A DNA stretch of 55,122 nucleotides. Source: Verrucomicrobiota bacterium. GTDB taxonomy: Bacteria; Verrucomicrobiota; Verrucomicrobiia; Opitutales; Opitutaceae. Position 1 is the stretch's first letter. Each line of letters begins with the position of its first letter. This document shows, in pieces, positions 33,451-42,088 of the stretch. Made by a program: the position numbers and the translations under genes. The stretch is taken from positions 1-55,122 of the forward strand of contig JAQGOP010000033.1 of assembly GCA_028293545.1 (NCBI GenBank), in the 5' to 3' direction. The notes under the pieces are model-generated. The model worked only from the letters and a program-made list of their open reading frames with translations, did not search any database and was not told where the DNA came from.

Positions 33451-34556
33451 TTGGCGAACAGCACGCACACCGGGAGCGGCACGCTCGCGTGCGCGCTCGT
33501 CAAGGTCAGCTTCCCCGATTGGTCATCCACGCGAAGCACTGTCAGCGAATCCGAGTTTTGATTCGCGCAAAGCAGCCATTTTCCATTCGGCGAAAGGGCG
33601 AAGTTGCGCGGATTTTTTCCGCCGCAGGGGGTGATTTCGACGAGCGTCAACCGCCCCGTCGCCGGCTCGATCGCAAACACCGCGATGCTGTCGTGCCCGC
33701 GGTTCGACGCATAAACGAACTTCCCATTCGGATGCACCCGGATCTCCGCGCCACTTGAGCTGCCTTTAAAATCCGGCGGCAGCGTCGAGAGCGTTTGCAC
33801 CGGCGTCAGGCCGCCGTTCGCCGGGTTGTAGTCAAAGGTTGTCACGCTGTTCGCCATTTCTGTCACGACGTAGGCGTGCTTGCCGTCGGCCCCGAATGCG
33901 AAATGCCGCGGCCCCGATCCCGGCGCGGTCGTCACGTAGGCCGGCTCGGCGGGCGTCAATTGCGCGTGTTCCGCATCGAGGCGATAAGTGAAAATCCGGT
34001 CGAGCCCGAGATCGCAGACAATGACGAACCGCCCGTCGGGAGAGATCGTGACCGAGTGGACGTGCGGCGTGGTTTGCCGCACGGGGTCCACGCTGTGCCC
34101 GGAATGGGGAATCACATGCGGCGGGCCCAGCGTGGCGTCGGCGAGCAGCGGGATCGCCGCCACGATGCCGGTATGATAATTGGCGACGAGCAAGGTCCGC
34201 TGCGTGGGATCGACGGCGAGGTGGCAGGGTGCCACGCCGCCTGACGGCTGCGGCGTGTGAAGCGCGCGCAGTGTTCCGTGCTCCAAGTCCGTCGCAAACG
34301 GGACGGCCATCGCGTTGGTTTCGCTGACGGCGTAGAGAATTTTTCGATCGGGCGTGAGCGTTAGGAACGACGGGCTGGAAGTTTCCGCGGCCAGGACCGG
34401 CACGGTAAGCGCACCCGTCTTGGGATCGATCCGCACCGAATAAATTCCGCGGCTCGTCGTGCGAGTGTAAGTCCCAATGTAGGCAAGCGGATCGGCAGCG
34501 GCGGCTTGGAGGGTCATAAGGAGAAAGAGGAGCGAACGGATGAAATCGGAGTGCAA
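33447..34556 (-). CDS. Lactonase-family beta-propeller protein (6-phosphogluconolactonase type)
   Basis: About 369 residues. A seven-bladed propeller with blade phrases PLAYIGTYTRTTSRGIYSVR, SPSFLTLTPDRKILYAVSET, PCHLAVDPTQRTLLVANYHT, PHVHSVTISPDGRFVIVCDL, GPRHFAFGADGKHAYVVTEM and NPRNFALSPNGKWLLCANQN, as in YbhE/Pgl and cycloisomerase relatives. FIRSLLFLLMTLQAAAADP is a credible signal peptide, so the protein is probably periplasmic. The start is uncertain: TTG at 34556 gives the signal peptide at the N-terminus but lacks a good ribosome site, while ATG at 34655 overlaps the upstream stop by ATGA but adds about 33 odd residues. Stop TAG lies at the edge of a repeat. Confidence 0.8.
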   Translation of the reverse strand: MHSDFIRSLLFLLMTLQAAAADPLAYIGTYTRTTSRGIYSVRIDPKTGALTVPVLAAETSSPSFLTLTPDRKILYAVSETNAMAVPFATDLEHGTLRALHTPQPSGGVAPCHLAVDPTQRTLLVANYHTGIVAAIPLLADATLGPPHVIPHSGHSVDPVRQTTPHVHSVTISPDGRFVIVCDLGLDRIFTYRLDAEHAQLTPAEPAYVTTAPGSGPRHFAFGADGKHAYVVTEMANSVTTFDYNPANGGLTPVQTLSTLPPDFKGSSSGAEIRVHPNGKFVYASNRGHDSIAVFAIEPATGRLTLVEITPCGGKNPRNFALSPNGKWLLCANQNSDSLTVLRVDDQSGKLTLTSAHASVPLPVCVLFAK

Positions 34557-34651
34557 GGAGGAGTTAGGACCGTCAACCTTTAACCTGTCGAAAACACCGG
34601 GCTCGCCGACGGCGATATCTGCAGACGATCCCATCCGGCCGGTGCGGCGCG

Positions 34652-35614
34652 TCATCGCATCGAAGCCACCTTCGCAGCCTCGAAGGTGGCCTGGCGAATG
34701 GCGGCCTCAGACGCGGCGCGGTGCTGGACGAGTTCGGCGATGACTTCATCGACATCGCGCTCCTTCACATAATGAGACTGCGCGTGCGCGCGGAATTGCC
34801 GCCAGTACGTCGCCAGGATCGCCTTGCCCGCGTCGAAACACGCGTCGCGAACTTCGGCAGCCTGGCGGAGCAGATTTTTCACGCCGTCGGAACAGAAGCC
34901 GCGCGCTTCCGCTTCGCAGCGAACCGCCTCGGCGGTGGTCTGTGGGCCGGCGAGGGTGGCGAGCCGGTCAACCCAGCCGAGATTGCGAAAGTCCGGCGGC
35001 AGCGGGAGCTGCAGGCCGTCGGCTTGGGCGTCGCAAAGCTGGGTGAACTCCGTGCGCACTTCCATGACCTGGGCGATGCCGCCTTGGATCGCGGCGACCG
35101 TGATCCGCAGGTTGCCGAGCGCGCGTTGGCGCGACTGCTCCATCACGATCGGGGTCGGTGGCGGAAGATTGGGTACCGGCACGGGATTGATCGCGGCGGC
35201 GACCCCGCGGGCATCGCGCGCCAGGCCGAGGGCGAGGTCGTGGAGCGCCGTGATGGCTTCCTCCCACTTTCCCACGACGGCCGCGGCGTCGTGGCACGTG
35301 CGGTAATCCGAGCTGATCGCCGGGAGATAAACCGTGAGCGTGCGCTCGATTTCGGCCTTCAGCCAGAGGTCGATCTGCCCGAGCTGGTCCAACCGGTTCC
35401 GCAGGCCGACCTCGTTGTCGAGCGCCGCGCGGAGCGACGTCTGAAAGATCTGCCGCGTCTGGCTGCTCGCCAGCATCCCGAATGGAGGACGCGTCGTGAG
35501 GATTTCCTCCTTCTCGCGATTCAGGTTCGCCAGGGCCTCCACCAGCGATTCCGTGCAAAGCACGGTGTAGGCCTCATCTTGGAGAAGAGAGACTAATTCA
35601 GCTGGTAAATTCAT
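34652..35614 (-). CDS. Unknown cytoplasmic helical protein
   Basis: 320 residues, no signal peptide or membrane segment, predicted mostly helical. Visible stretches: MNLPAELVSLLQDEAYTVLC, SLRAALDNEVGLRNRLDQLG and RQAAEVRDACFDAGKAILAT. A Pro-rich break occurs near 145-155 (VPVPNLPPPTP), which may divide it into two helical bundles. No catalytic motif is seen. Base composition and codon use match neighbouring genes. The stop overlaps a possible lactonase start as ATGA. Not recognised. Confidence 0.65.
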   Translation of the reverse strand: MNLPAELVSLLQDEAYTVLCTESLVEALANLNREKEEILTTRPPFGMLASSQTRQIFQTSLRAALDNEVGLRNRLDQLGQIDLWLKAEIERTLTVYLPAISSDYRTCHDAAAVVGKWEEAITALHDLALGLARDARGVAAAINPVPVPNLPPPTPIVMEQSRQRALGNLRITVAAIQGGIAQVMEVRTEFTQLCDAQADGLQLPLPPDFRNLGWVDRLATLAGPQTTAEAVRCEAEARGFCSDGVKNLLRQAAEVRDACFDAGKAILATYWRQFRAHAQSHYVKERDVDEVIAELVQHRAASEAAIRQATFEAAKVASMR

Positions 35615-35839
35615 GTTTCAATCGCGGTCCGTTCATGGTGTTTGTTCGTGAGGCCGTCAACCCCTCCGAATGTCCCGCAGGATAATCATCGGCGCAAATG
35701 AAGCAAAATCCCACGGTGTTTTCCGCCCCCGCGCGTCTCCTTCCATCGGCCGGGGCCGCGAAATGGAGTCCGGCGCTCCCGACAAAAACGCTTTCCGTTC
35801 CGAATGGGCCGCGCTTTAACCAACCGGCGTTGTTTTCCT

Positions 35840-38197
35840 ATGAAAAAATTCCCCCTATCGGTGATGCTCGTCGCCGCAATGGTGCTGGCGGGATCCCGGG
35901 CTCGCGGCTCGCTGCGTGACGACGCCATGAAGCTCACCCTCGCCGCCCCGATCAAAACGTGGGACGAAGCCATCCCCCTGGGGAACGGCCTCCTGGGTGG
36001 TTTGCTCTGGGGCGAAGGCGGGACGATCCGCCTCTCGCTCGATCGTGGTGACCTGTGGGATGAGCGGCCGGCGGCCGGCAACCCGCTCGCCGGGTTGACC
36101 TACGCGAAACTGGAAAAACTCGTCGCCGCGAAGGACAACGACGCCATCAGCAAGATCGTCGACGGCGCTTATTTCACCGACCACCCGACGAAAATCCCGG
36201 CGGGTCGCATCGAGGTGGATCTCGCGGAGGGGCAAAGCGTGACGAGCTTCGAGCTCGAGATGAAAACCGCGACCGGCCGGGCGGAACTAGGTGCGAAGGC
36301 GGGTGCGATCGAGGCATTTTTCAGCGCCGTCGAACCCGTCGCGATGGCCAGGATTCCCGGCGCCGCGCCGCGCGCGCTGCGTTTGCTCGCGCCGGAGTCG
36401 GTCAAGAAACTCGGCTATCCCGATCCCGTCCGCGGGCAGGGCGACAGCGCGCAGTGGTTCACGCAGGCCACGGCGGAGAACCACCTCACCTGTGTGTACG
36501 CCGGCACCCGGCGGATGGAAAATGAAACGTGGATCGCGACGACCGTGACCTTTTCCCCGGTCGACGGCGCGGACGTCGTCGCGGTGGCGAAGGCGCGCGT
36601 GGAAGCCGCGCTGGCCGCCGGTTTCGAAGTGCGGCGTCAACCGCATGTGGCGTGGTGGCACGATTTTTGGGCGAAGTCCTCTGTGACCGTGCCCGATGAG
36701 CAAGTGCTCAGGCACTACCAGCTCGTGCAGTATTTTTATGGCGCGGCGTCGCGGAAAGGCGCGCCGCCCATTCCGCTCCAAGGCGTGTGGACGGCGGACG
36801 CCGGTGAACTGCCTCCGTGGAAGGGCGATTATCACCACGACCTGAACACCCAGATGACGTACATGGGATATCAGGCATCGGGACGGTTTGAAGAGGGCCG
36901 GGTGTTTCTCGATTTCATGAACGACCGGCTCCCGGCGTTCAGGAAATTTGCCGGGGAATTCCTCCAACAGCCGGGCGCGGCCGTTCCGGCGGTGATGACG
37001 TTGGCCGGGCAACCGCTGGGCGGTTGGGCGCAGTACAGCCTCGCGCCGGTCCACGGGGCATGGGTCGGGCATTTGTTTTACCTGCACTGGCGTTATACGC
37101 GGGATGAGAAATTCCTCCGCGAGGAAGCTTATCCCTGGTGCCGCGAAATCGGGTTGGCGCTGCGCTCGATGCTGCGCCGCGACGCGAACGGCGTGCTCGT
37201 CCTGCCCTTGTCGGCGTCGCCGGAGGCCTGGAACAATTCGATGCGCGCGTGGGTGAAACCCAATTCGAATTACGATGTCGCGTGTCTGCGGATGCTCTTT
37301 CTCGGCAACGAGGAAATGGCGGCCGCGATCGGGGACAAGGCCGCCGCGAAGGAGTGGGGCCAGCTCGCCGCGGGCCTCGGGCCGCTGCACGTCAACGAAC
37401 GCCACCAGCTCAAGATCTCATCCGACGAGGACCTGGTGTTCAGTCATCGGCACCTCGCGACCGTGATGAGCATTTATCCTTTCAACACGCTCAACATCGA
37501 AGGCACCGCGGAGGACCGCACGGTCATCCGCGCGAGCGTGCATGAGATCGACCGTCTCGGCGTGGTGGAATGGTGCGGTTACAGCTACACTTGGATGGCA
37601 GCCCTGCGCGCGCGCATCGGCGAGCCGGAGCCGGCGCTGTGGCATCTGAAGGCGTACCTGCACGCGTTCATCCTGCGCAATGGATTCCACGCCAACGGCG
37701 ACCAGACGAAGACGGGGTTCTCCGTGATGGATTACCGGCCCTTCACGCTCGAGGGAAACTTCCTCGCCTGCGCGGCGGTGCATGAGATGCTGCTCCAAAG
37801 CTGGAACGCGCATCCGGGCTCAAGCGGGGAAGGGACGATCCGGATTTTCCCCGCGATGCCGTGGCGCTGGCACGAGGCCGCGTTCGCAAACCTCATCGCG
37901 GAGGGCGGGCACCGGGTGTCGGCCGTGCGGGAAAACAACGCGACGACCTGGCTCCAGGTGATCGCCGCGCGCGACGGCGAGCTTCGCATCCGCGATAATT
38001 TCGGCGGACGCGAGCCGCAGTGGAACCGGCAGGTGTTGAGAAAAGACGGCGACGATTTCGTGTTTAAGGTGAAAGCCCGCGACGCCGTTGCCGCCACGAT
38101 CGCCAAGCCCATCGCGATTCCCGCCGCCCCCGCGGATGCTTTCCTCGCCGACGTGCCGGTCGCACCCAAGGACAAAGGCACGCCCATGTATCCGTGA
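35840..38197 (+). CDS. GH95-like glycoside hydrolase
   Basis: 785 residues with a signal peptide (KKFPLSVMLVAAMVLAGSRA), so exported. N-terminal beta region with TWDEAIPLGNGLLGGLLWGE, typical of GH95 alpha-L-fucosidases and galactosidases. The (alpha/alpha)6 barrel has PPIPLQGVW, then GDYHHDLNTQMTYMGY, and SASPEAWNNSM. E462 in SPE matches the catalytic acid of the Bifidobacterium enzyme. The Asn-x-Asn base motif reads D334-L-N336 here, so specificity or mechanism may differ. C-terminal beta domain from about 690. The start at 35840 has the signal; 35804 is an upstream alternative. Next to an exported hydrolase and an MFS carrier. Confidence 0.75.
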   Translation: MKKFPLSVMLVAAMVLAGSRARGSLRDDAMKLTLAAPIKTWDEAIPLGNGLLGGLLWGEGGTIRLSLDRGDLWDERPAAGNPLAGLTYAKLEKLVAAKDNDAISKIVDGAYFTDHPTKIPAGRIEVDLAEGQSVTSFELEMKTATGRAELGAKAGAIEAFFSAVEPVAMARIPGAAPRALRLLAPESVKKLGYPDPVRGQGDSAQWFTQATAENHLTCVYAGTRRMENETWIATTVTFSPVDGADVVAVAKARVEAALAAGFEVRRQPHVAWWHDFWAKSSVTVPDEQVLRHYQLVQYFYGAASRKGAPPIPLQGVWTADAGELPPWKGDYHHDLNTQMTYMGYQASGRFEEGRVFLDFMNDRLPAFRKFAGEFLQQPGAAVPAVMTLAGQPLGGWAQYSLAPVHGAWVGHLFYLHWRYTRDEKFLREEAYPWCREIGLALRSMLRRDANGVLVLPLSASPEAWNNSMRAWVKPNSNYDVACLRMLFLGNEEMAAAIGDKAAAKEWGQLAAGLGPLHVNERHQLKISSDEDLVFSHRHLATVMSIYPFNTLNIEGTAEDRTVIRASVHEIDRLGVVEWCGYSYTWMAALRARIGEPEPALWHLKAYLHAFILRNGFHANGDQTKTGFSVMDYRPFTLEGNFLACAAVHEMLLQSWNAHPGSSGEGTIRIFPAMPWRWHEAAFANLIAEGGHRVSAVRENNATTWLQVIAARDGELRIRDNFGGREPQWNRQVLRKDGDDFVFKVKARDAVAATIAKPIAIPAAPADAFLADVPVAPKDKGTPMYP

Positions 38198-38218
38198 CGC
38201 AGCAAACCGCTCGAAGCC

Positions 38219-38326
38219 TTTTTAACCGCGAATGGACGCGAATCAAAACCAGGTTACTACGAGTGTGAGCGAGTAGTCCGTTCCAGATCTAAGTCTCAGA
38301 ATTCGCGTCCATTCGCGGTTAAAAAA
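38219..38326. repeat. 108-bp element with 24-bp perfect inverted ends (GCGAATGGACGCGAAT family)
   Basis: The left end TTTTAACCGCGAATGGACGC (38219) continues to GAAT; the right end is its exact reverse complement ending at 38326 in a run of A. The interior contains an ACTAC...GTAGT dyad. Single ends of the same family occur at 23822, 24214 and 50664. It fills the gap between the GH95-like and hydrolase genes and could also act as a terminator-like hairpin on either strand. Confidence 0.8.
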
Positions 38327-38329
38327 CTC

Positions 38330-39151
38330 ATGACCTCCCCGACCTCAAACCGACCGTTCCACCTGCCTGCGATCCTGTTCGTAGTGGCTGCGTTTTTCGT
38401 GGGCTCTCCCCTGCGCGCGATGAACCCCGGCATCACTGAATCGGAGTGGCACGGGTATCGTCGCCTGGATTTCGTGGTCGATGGCCGGCCGGCGCTGATC
38501 GTTTTGCCGGCGGCCCCTGCGCCGGGGAAACCCTGGGTGTGGCGCGCGGAATGGTTTGGCGACAAGCACGCCCCGCAAGCCTCGCTGGAATTGCTGAAAC
38601 GCGGCTGGGCGCTCGGCTATATGAACGCCTCCGATCTATATGGGGCGCCGCCGGCGATGAAATTGTTCGACTCGTATTACCAGCGCGTGACGAGCGGATT
38701 CGGGCTCGCGAAGCGCATGGTCATCGAAGGATTCAGCCGCGGAGGTCTCTATGCCTTTAATTTCGCGGCCGGCCACCCGGATCGAGTGGCGGCGCTCTAC
38801 CTCGATGCGCCGGCGCTCGACATCAAGAGCTGGCCCGGACCGACAAGCCGGCTGTGGCAGGAATGTTTGGACAGCTACGGGCTGACCTCCGCGCAAGCCG
38901 CGACGGCGAAGGTCAGCCCGCTCGACCGGATTGCGCCGGTGGTGCGCGCGGACATTCCCATTTTCGCGGTGAGCGGCGACGCCGACGAAATCGTGTCGTA
39001 CGAGGACAACCTCGCTCAGCTCGTGAAGAAGTATCGCGCGGCCGGCGGCACGATCGAGGTCGTGATCAAGCCCGGCGGAAAACATCACCCGCACAGCCTC
39101 GAGGATCCGACTCCGATCGTGGATTTTATCCTGAAGCACGCGCGGTATTGA
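38330..39151 (+). CDS. Exported alpha/beta-hydrolase
   Basis: 273 residues with a signal peptide (FHLPAILFVVAAFFVGSPLR). The nucleophile elbow is GFSRGG, an acidic residue follows strand 7 (AVSGDADEIVSYEDN), and the catalytic His is in GGKHHPHSLEDP. This is the prolyl-oligopeptidase/acetyl-xylan-esterase-like layout, probably a carbohydrate or peptide esterase of the periplasm. It is immediately downstream of the GH95-like gene, across the 108-bp repeat, and both may act on the same polysaccharide. Confidence 0.8.
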   Translation: MTSPTSNRPFHLPAILFVVAAFFVGSPLRAMNPGITESEWHGYRRLDFVVDGRPALIVLPAAPAPGKPWVWRAEWFGDKHAPQASLELLKRGWALGYMNASDLYGAPPAMKLFDSYYQRVTSGFGLAKRMVIEGFSRGGLYAFNFAAGHPDRVAALYLDAPALDIKSWPGPTSRLWQECLDSYGLTSAQAATAKVSPLDRIAPVVRADIPIFAVSGDADEIVSYEDNLAQLVKKYRAAGGTIEVVIKPGGKHHPHSLEDPTPIVDFILKHARY

Positions 39152-39180
39152 AGCTCCAATAAACTTCGAGGCCGATCGAA

Positions 39181-39270
39181 GGTGGAGCGACTTCTCCGCA
39201 AGGCGCTGTTCGACTCTTTCTACATTTAAATACGGTCCGAGTCGTTCAGCGCGTTCGAGCGCTGGAACCC
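39181..39270. repeat. GGTGGAGCG...AGCGCTGGAACCC palindromic element
   Basis: GGTGGAGCGACTTCTCCGCA (39181) and TCAGCGCGTTCGAGCGCTGG (39246) form imperfect inverted arms around TACATTTAAATACGGTCCGA, whose ATTTAAAT core is itself palindromic. It has the same layout as copies near 31530, 33372 and 50534. It lies in the gap between two convergent genes. Confidence 0.6.
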
Positions 39271-39277
39271 GGCAGTT

Positions 39278-40591
39278 TCATGGGAGCTTGGATGAGGAAG
39301 TTTGAATCCTTTCCCCCTCATACGTCCGTTCCGGCAACCACCACGACCACACCGCGGCGCCAAGGGCCAGGGCGCTCGACGCCAGCAACGCCACGCGGAA
39401 ATCGCCGACGGGCGCGAGCCAGCCAAAAGTGAGCGACGCGACGGCCGCGGCGAGCCGGCCCACGTTGTAGCAGAAACCGGCGCCGGTGGTCCGCAGCAGC
39501 GTGGGAAAAAGCGGCGGCAGGTACATGGTGAAGAGCCCGAACACCCCGGAGAAAAACCCGGTCAGCGGCACCCAGAACCAGACGAGTTCGCCGAATCCAC
39601 GTGGCACCATGAACGCGCCGGCCATGCTGGCGAAGAGTCCGAGCATCATCGCGACGATCGCGCGGCGGTTGCCCCACCAGCGGGCCAGCGCCCCGGCGGC
39701 GAAGTTGCCCGCGATGGCGAGGGCGTTCACCGCGAAAAACGCCGCCGAAACCCGTCGCGTGATATCGCCCGGCGCCGCGCCCTCCGCCGCCAGCAACCGC
39801 CGCAGGTGCTGCGGATGCCAGAACGCGAACAGCCACCATGCCGACAGCCCGAGCGCGCACACGGCCATCGTGCACCACGTCGTGCGCGCGATTTCGCCGC
39901 GAAACAAATCCCGGATGCCCGGTTTGACCGCGGTCGCCGATTGCGCCTGCTTCCACGCCGCAGGTTCGGGCACGTGGCGACGGATCCAGAATACCAGCAG
40001 CGCGGGCACGACTCCGACCAGGAAAACCATGCGCTCCGAGGGCGGGTGGGGCAGCAGCGTGAACACGCCGACGATGACCGCGGCGAAAAGGATCCCGAGG
40101 TTTACGCCCGTCTGAAGGACTGCAGCCATCCAAGGACGCCAGGCCTTCGGCCAGGTTTCCGTCAGGAGCGAGGCGCCGACCGCCCATTCACCGCCGATGC
40201 CGAGGGCGGCGACGAAACGGAACAGCATCAGCTGCCACCACGTTTGGGCGAACGCACAGAGGCCGGTGCACAGCGCGTAAGTGAGGATCGTCAGCGCCAG
40301 CGCGCGGCTGCGGCCGATCTTGTCGCCGATGCGGCCGAAAAATGCGCCGCCGAGCGCCCAGCCGACGAGGAAAGCGGCTTGGATGTACGCGCTCTTTTCC
40401 TTCACGGCCGGATCCGACGCGCTTGCAACGCCGAGCAGTTGGACGACCAGCGGCAAGGCCACGAGCGTATAGAGGTGCAGCTCGAGCCCGTCGAAAAGCC
40501 AGCCCAGCCAGGCTGCCGCGCCGGATTTCCACTGAAGCGGGGTGAGATCGCGGAGGCGGGTCGCTTCGCGTGGGGTAGCGGGCAAGCTCAT
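39278..40591 (-). CDS. MFS transporter (AAHS/sialate-sugar acid type)
   Basis: 437 residues, twelve predicted helices. Motif A between helices 2 and 3 is GGAFFGRIGDKIGRSRALAL, and helix 4 has GIGGEWAVGASLLTETWPKAW, a signature of the aromatic-acid/sugar-acid H+ symporter branch. The central loop (about 205-235) is short. It lies convergent to the hydrolase gene and near the GH95-like enzyme, so uptake of a product such as a sugar acid is possible but not shown. Confidence 0.85.
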   Translation of the reverse strand: MSLPATPREATRLRDLTPLQWKSGAAAWLGWLFDGLELHLYTLVALPLVVQLLGVASASDPAVKEKSAYIQAAFLVGWALGGAFFGRIGDKIGRSRALALTILTYALCTGLCAFAQTWWQLMLFRFVAALGIGGEWAVGASLLTETWPKAWRPWMAAVLQTGVNLGILFAAVIVGVFTLLPHPPSERMVFLVGVVPALLVFWIRRHVPEPAAWKQAQSATAVKPGIRDLFRGEIARTTWCTMAVCALGLSAWWLFAFWHPQHLRRLLAAEGAAPGDITRRVSAAFFAVNALAIAGNFAAGALARWWGNRRAIVAMMLGLFASMAGAFMVPRGFGELVWFWVPLTGFFSGVFGLFTMYLPPLFPTLLRTTGAGFCYNVGRLAAAVASLTFGWLAPVGDFRVALLASSALALGAAVWSWWLPERTYEGERIQTSSSKLP

Positions 40592-40653
40592 GCAGGTCGC
40601 CGAGCCGTATACGCCGCCGCAGGCCGCTCAAATCATTTCGGCAAAGTAGCGCA

Positions 40654-41267
40654 GGCGGCCCGCCTGCTTCGCGGAAGTAGCGAGTAGCGCGTAGCGGGTA
40701 GCGAGTAGACCCAAGCACCGCCGCCTTGAGCACGCGGTGGCACGTCGAGACCGCCAGCTCGGTCCCCTGGGTTTCCCGGTACAGTTGACTGAGCTTCTTC
40801 GGTCCCCAGGTCGGCCAAGCCTGCTTCAGCCGGACCAGCTTGCACACTTGCGCCTCGCTTAACTGGCTCGGCGAGCGATGCGGCCGACGGCTGTGCTCGC
40901 GCACGCCGTTGAGGCCGTCTGAGCGCGCGCGCTCCCGCCACATCCGCCCGGTCTTGCGCGTCACGTTATACTCCCGGCACAGCGCACTCAGGTTCGCGCC
41001 CGGTGCGAGCGCTTTGCGGACAAACTCTTTTCGTTGATCAGTCATTGTATGGGTTCTCCACGGCATGCGGGCTTCTCTTCAAAGCTCCCATGCTTAGCGA
41101 CCTGCCTGGATACGATGTCCTGAAACAGTTGTGAGTAGGATGTCCTGAAACCGGACCCCCCCTGTGCGGACCACCCCTACGGTAACGGTGCACGACTCCC
41201 CCGCACCCAGGCATGCTCGCTACCCGCTACTCGCTACTCGCTACTTCCGCCGAAGCAGGCGGGCGGC
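40654..41267. mobile_element. IS481-type remnant flanked by ~52-bp inverted repeats
   Basis: The left arm (40654-40708) reads GGCGGCCCGCCTGCTTCGCG then GAAGTAGCGAGTAGCGCGTA. The right arm (41216-41267) is its near reverse complement (TACCCGCTACTCGCTACTCG, CTACTTCCGCCGAAGCAGGC, then GGGCGG). They flank a truncated transposase gene. GATGTCCTGAAAC occurs twice at about 41114 and 41141, the type of motif seen at IS481 ends. The element is therefore either a degraded IS481 relic between two dispersed repeats or a mobilised module. Confidence 0.55.
40712..41045 (-). pseudogene. IS481-family transposase, N-terminal fragment
   Basis: About 111 residues: MTDQRKEFVRKALAPGANLS, then ALCREYNVTRKTGRMWRER, SRRPHRSPSQLSEAQVCKLV, WPTWGPKKLSQLYRETQG and VSTCHRVLKAAVLG. 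This is the double helix-turn-helix region of IS481 transposases. The DDE catalytic domain is absent. The frame breaks into GTAGCGAGTAGCG repeat DNA at about 40712. Non-functional. Confidence 0.75.
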
Positions 41268-41278
41268 ACACCGCTACT

Positions 41279-41785
41279 TCACCGCTGATCCACCAAGTGA
41301 GCCTCGACGTTCAAATGATGGCTCAGTTCGCCCAGGCGCACGTCGGCCACGGCTTCCTCGTGGAGCGTCGCCTGGAGAATTTCCTCAATGTCGTTCTGGC
41401 CCAGCAGCCGCGCGTAGGTGCGGGCGGACGTGTAGGCGGCGATCTCGTAGTGCTCGATCCGCTGGACTTTCCCCACGAGGCCCGCGTCGCGAATCGCGGG
41501 ATCGCTCTCATGCGCGAACCACTCTTCCACCTCGGCGATCAGGCCGCCGAGGGCATGACAATTTCGGCCGCGCGCGGGTTCGCCCAAGTCCTCGAATATC
41601 CGCTCGAGGCGCGCGACGTGCACGCGCGTCTGCTCGACGTGGGATTCAAAGACCGCCTTGAGCTCGGGATTCGTCGCATGCTGCGCGACGAGGGGAAGCG
41701 CCCGCATCGACTGACGTTCGGCATCGTAGAGCAGCCGCAACTCATTACGGAACAGGTCATCGAGGGAATTGAGCTTCATGGGCAA
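41279..41785 (-). CDS. YciE/YciF-family ferritin-like protein (DUF892)
   Basis: 168 residues. LNSLDDLFRNELRLLYDAER, ELKAVFESHVEQTRVHVARL and ERIFEDLGEPARGRNCHALG, then RIEHYEIAAYTSARTYARLL and EEILQATLHEEAVADVRLGE match the four-helix stress-induced YciE/F family, including Glu/His ligands for a dimetal site. Two in-frame ATGs (41785, 41779) are equally good. It lies directly beside the right inverted repeat of the IS481 remnant. Likely role in oxidative or osmotic stress. Confidence 0.88.
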   Translation of the reverse strand: MPMKLNSLDDLFRNELRLLYDAERQSMRALPLVAQHATNPELKAVFESHVEQTRVHVARLERIFEDLGEPARGRNCHALGGLIAEVEEWFAHESDPAIRDAGLVGKVQRIEHYEIAAYTSARTYARLLGQNDIEEILQATLHEEAVADVRLGELSHHLNVEAHLVDQR

Positions 41786-42088
41786 AAATTCTCTGTGCTA
41801 ATCGCGCGGAAGCTTCGACCGGGCGGAAGCGGAAAGTTCCCGCTCGGAGCGGTTGAAATCCACGCGTGACTGCGGCGTAAGCCTGAAAATCAGCGGGCCG
41901 CACTGTCTTCAGGGCTCGTGCCACCGCGGCGCGAGTTCCACCACGGGAAGGTTTCTAGCGGCAGGAAAAATTTGCGGGATTCCCGTGACAATCATCCATG
42001 CAAAATGCCGGATGGGGAACCGCATCGGCACGTTTCCAAGCGCCGCTTGCGCGGAAGGGGCGAGGACGCATCGTAACGGCTTCTCTTG

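Noticed and set aside
39302..40687. A 461-codon plus-strand frame opposite the MFS transporter gene.
   Set aside because: The minus strand has twelve hydrophobic helices and MFS motifs; the plus frame is a composition artefact.
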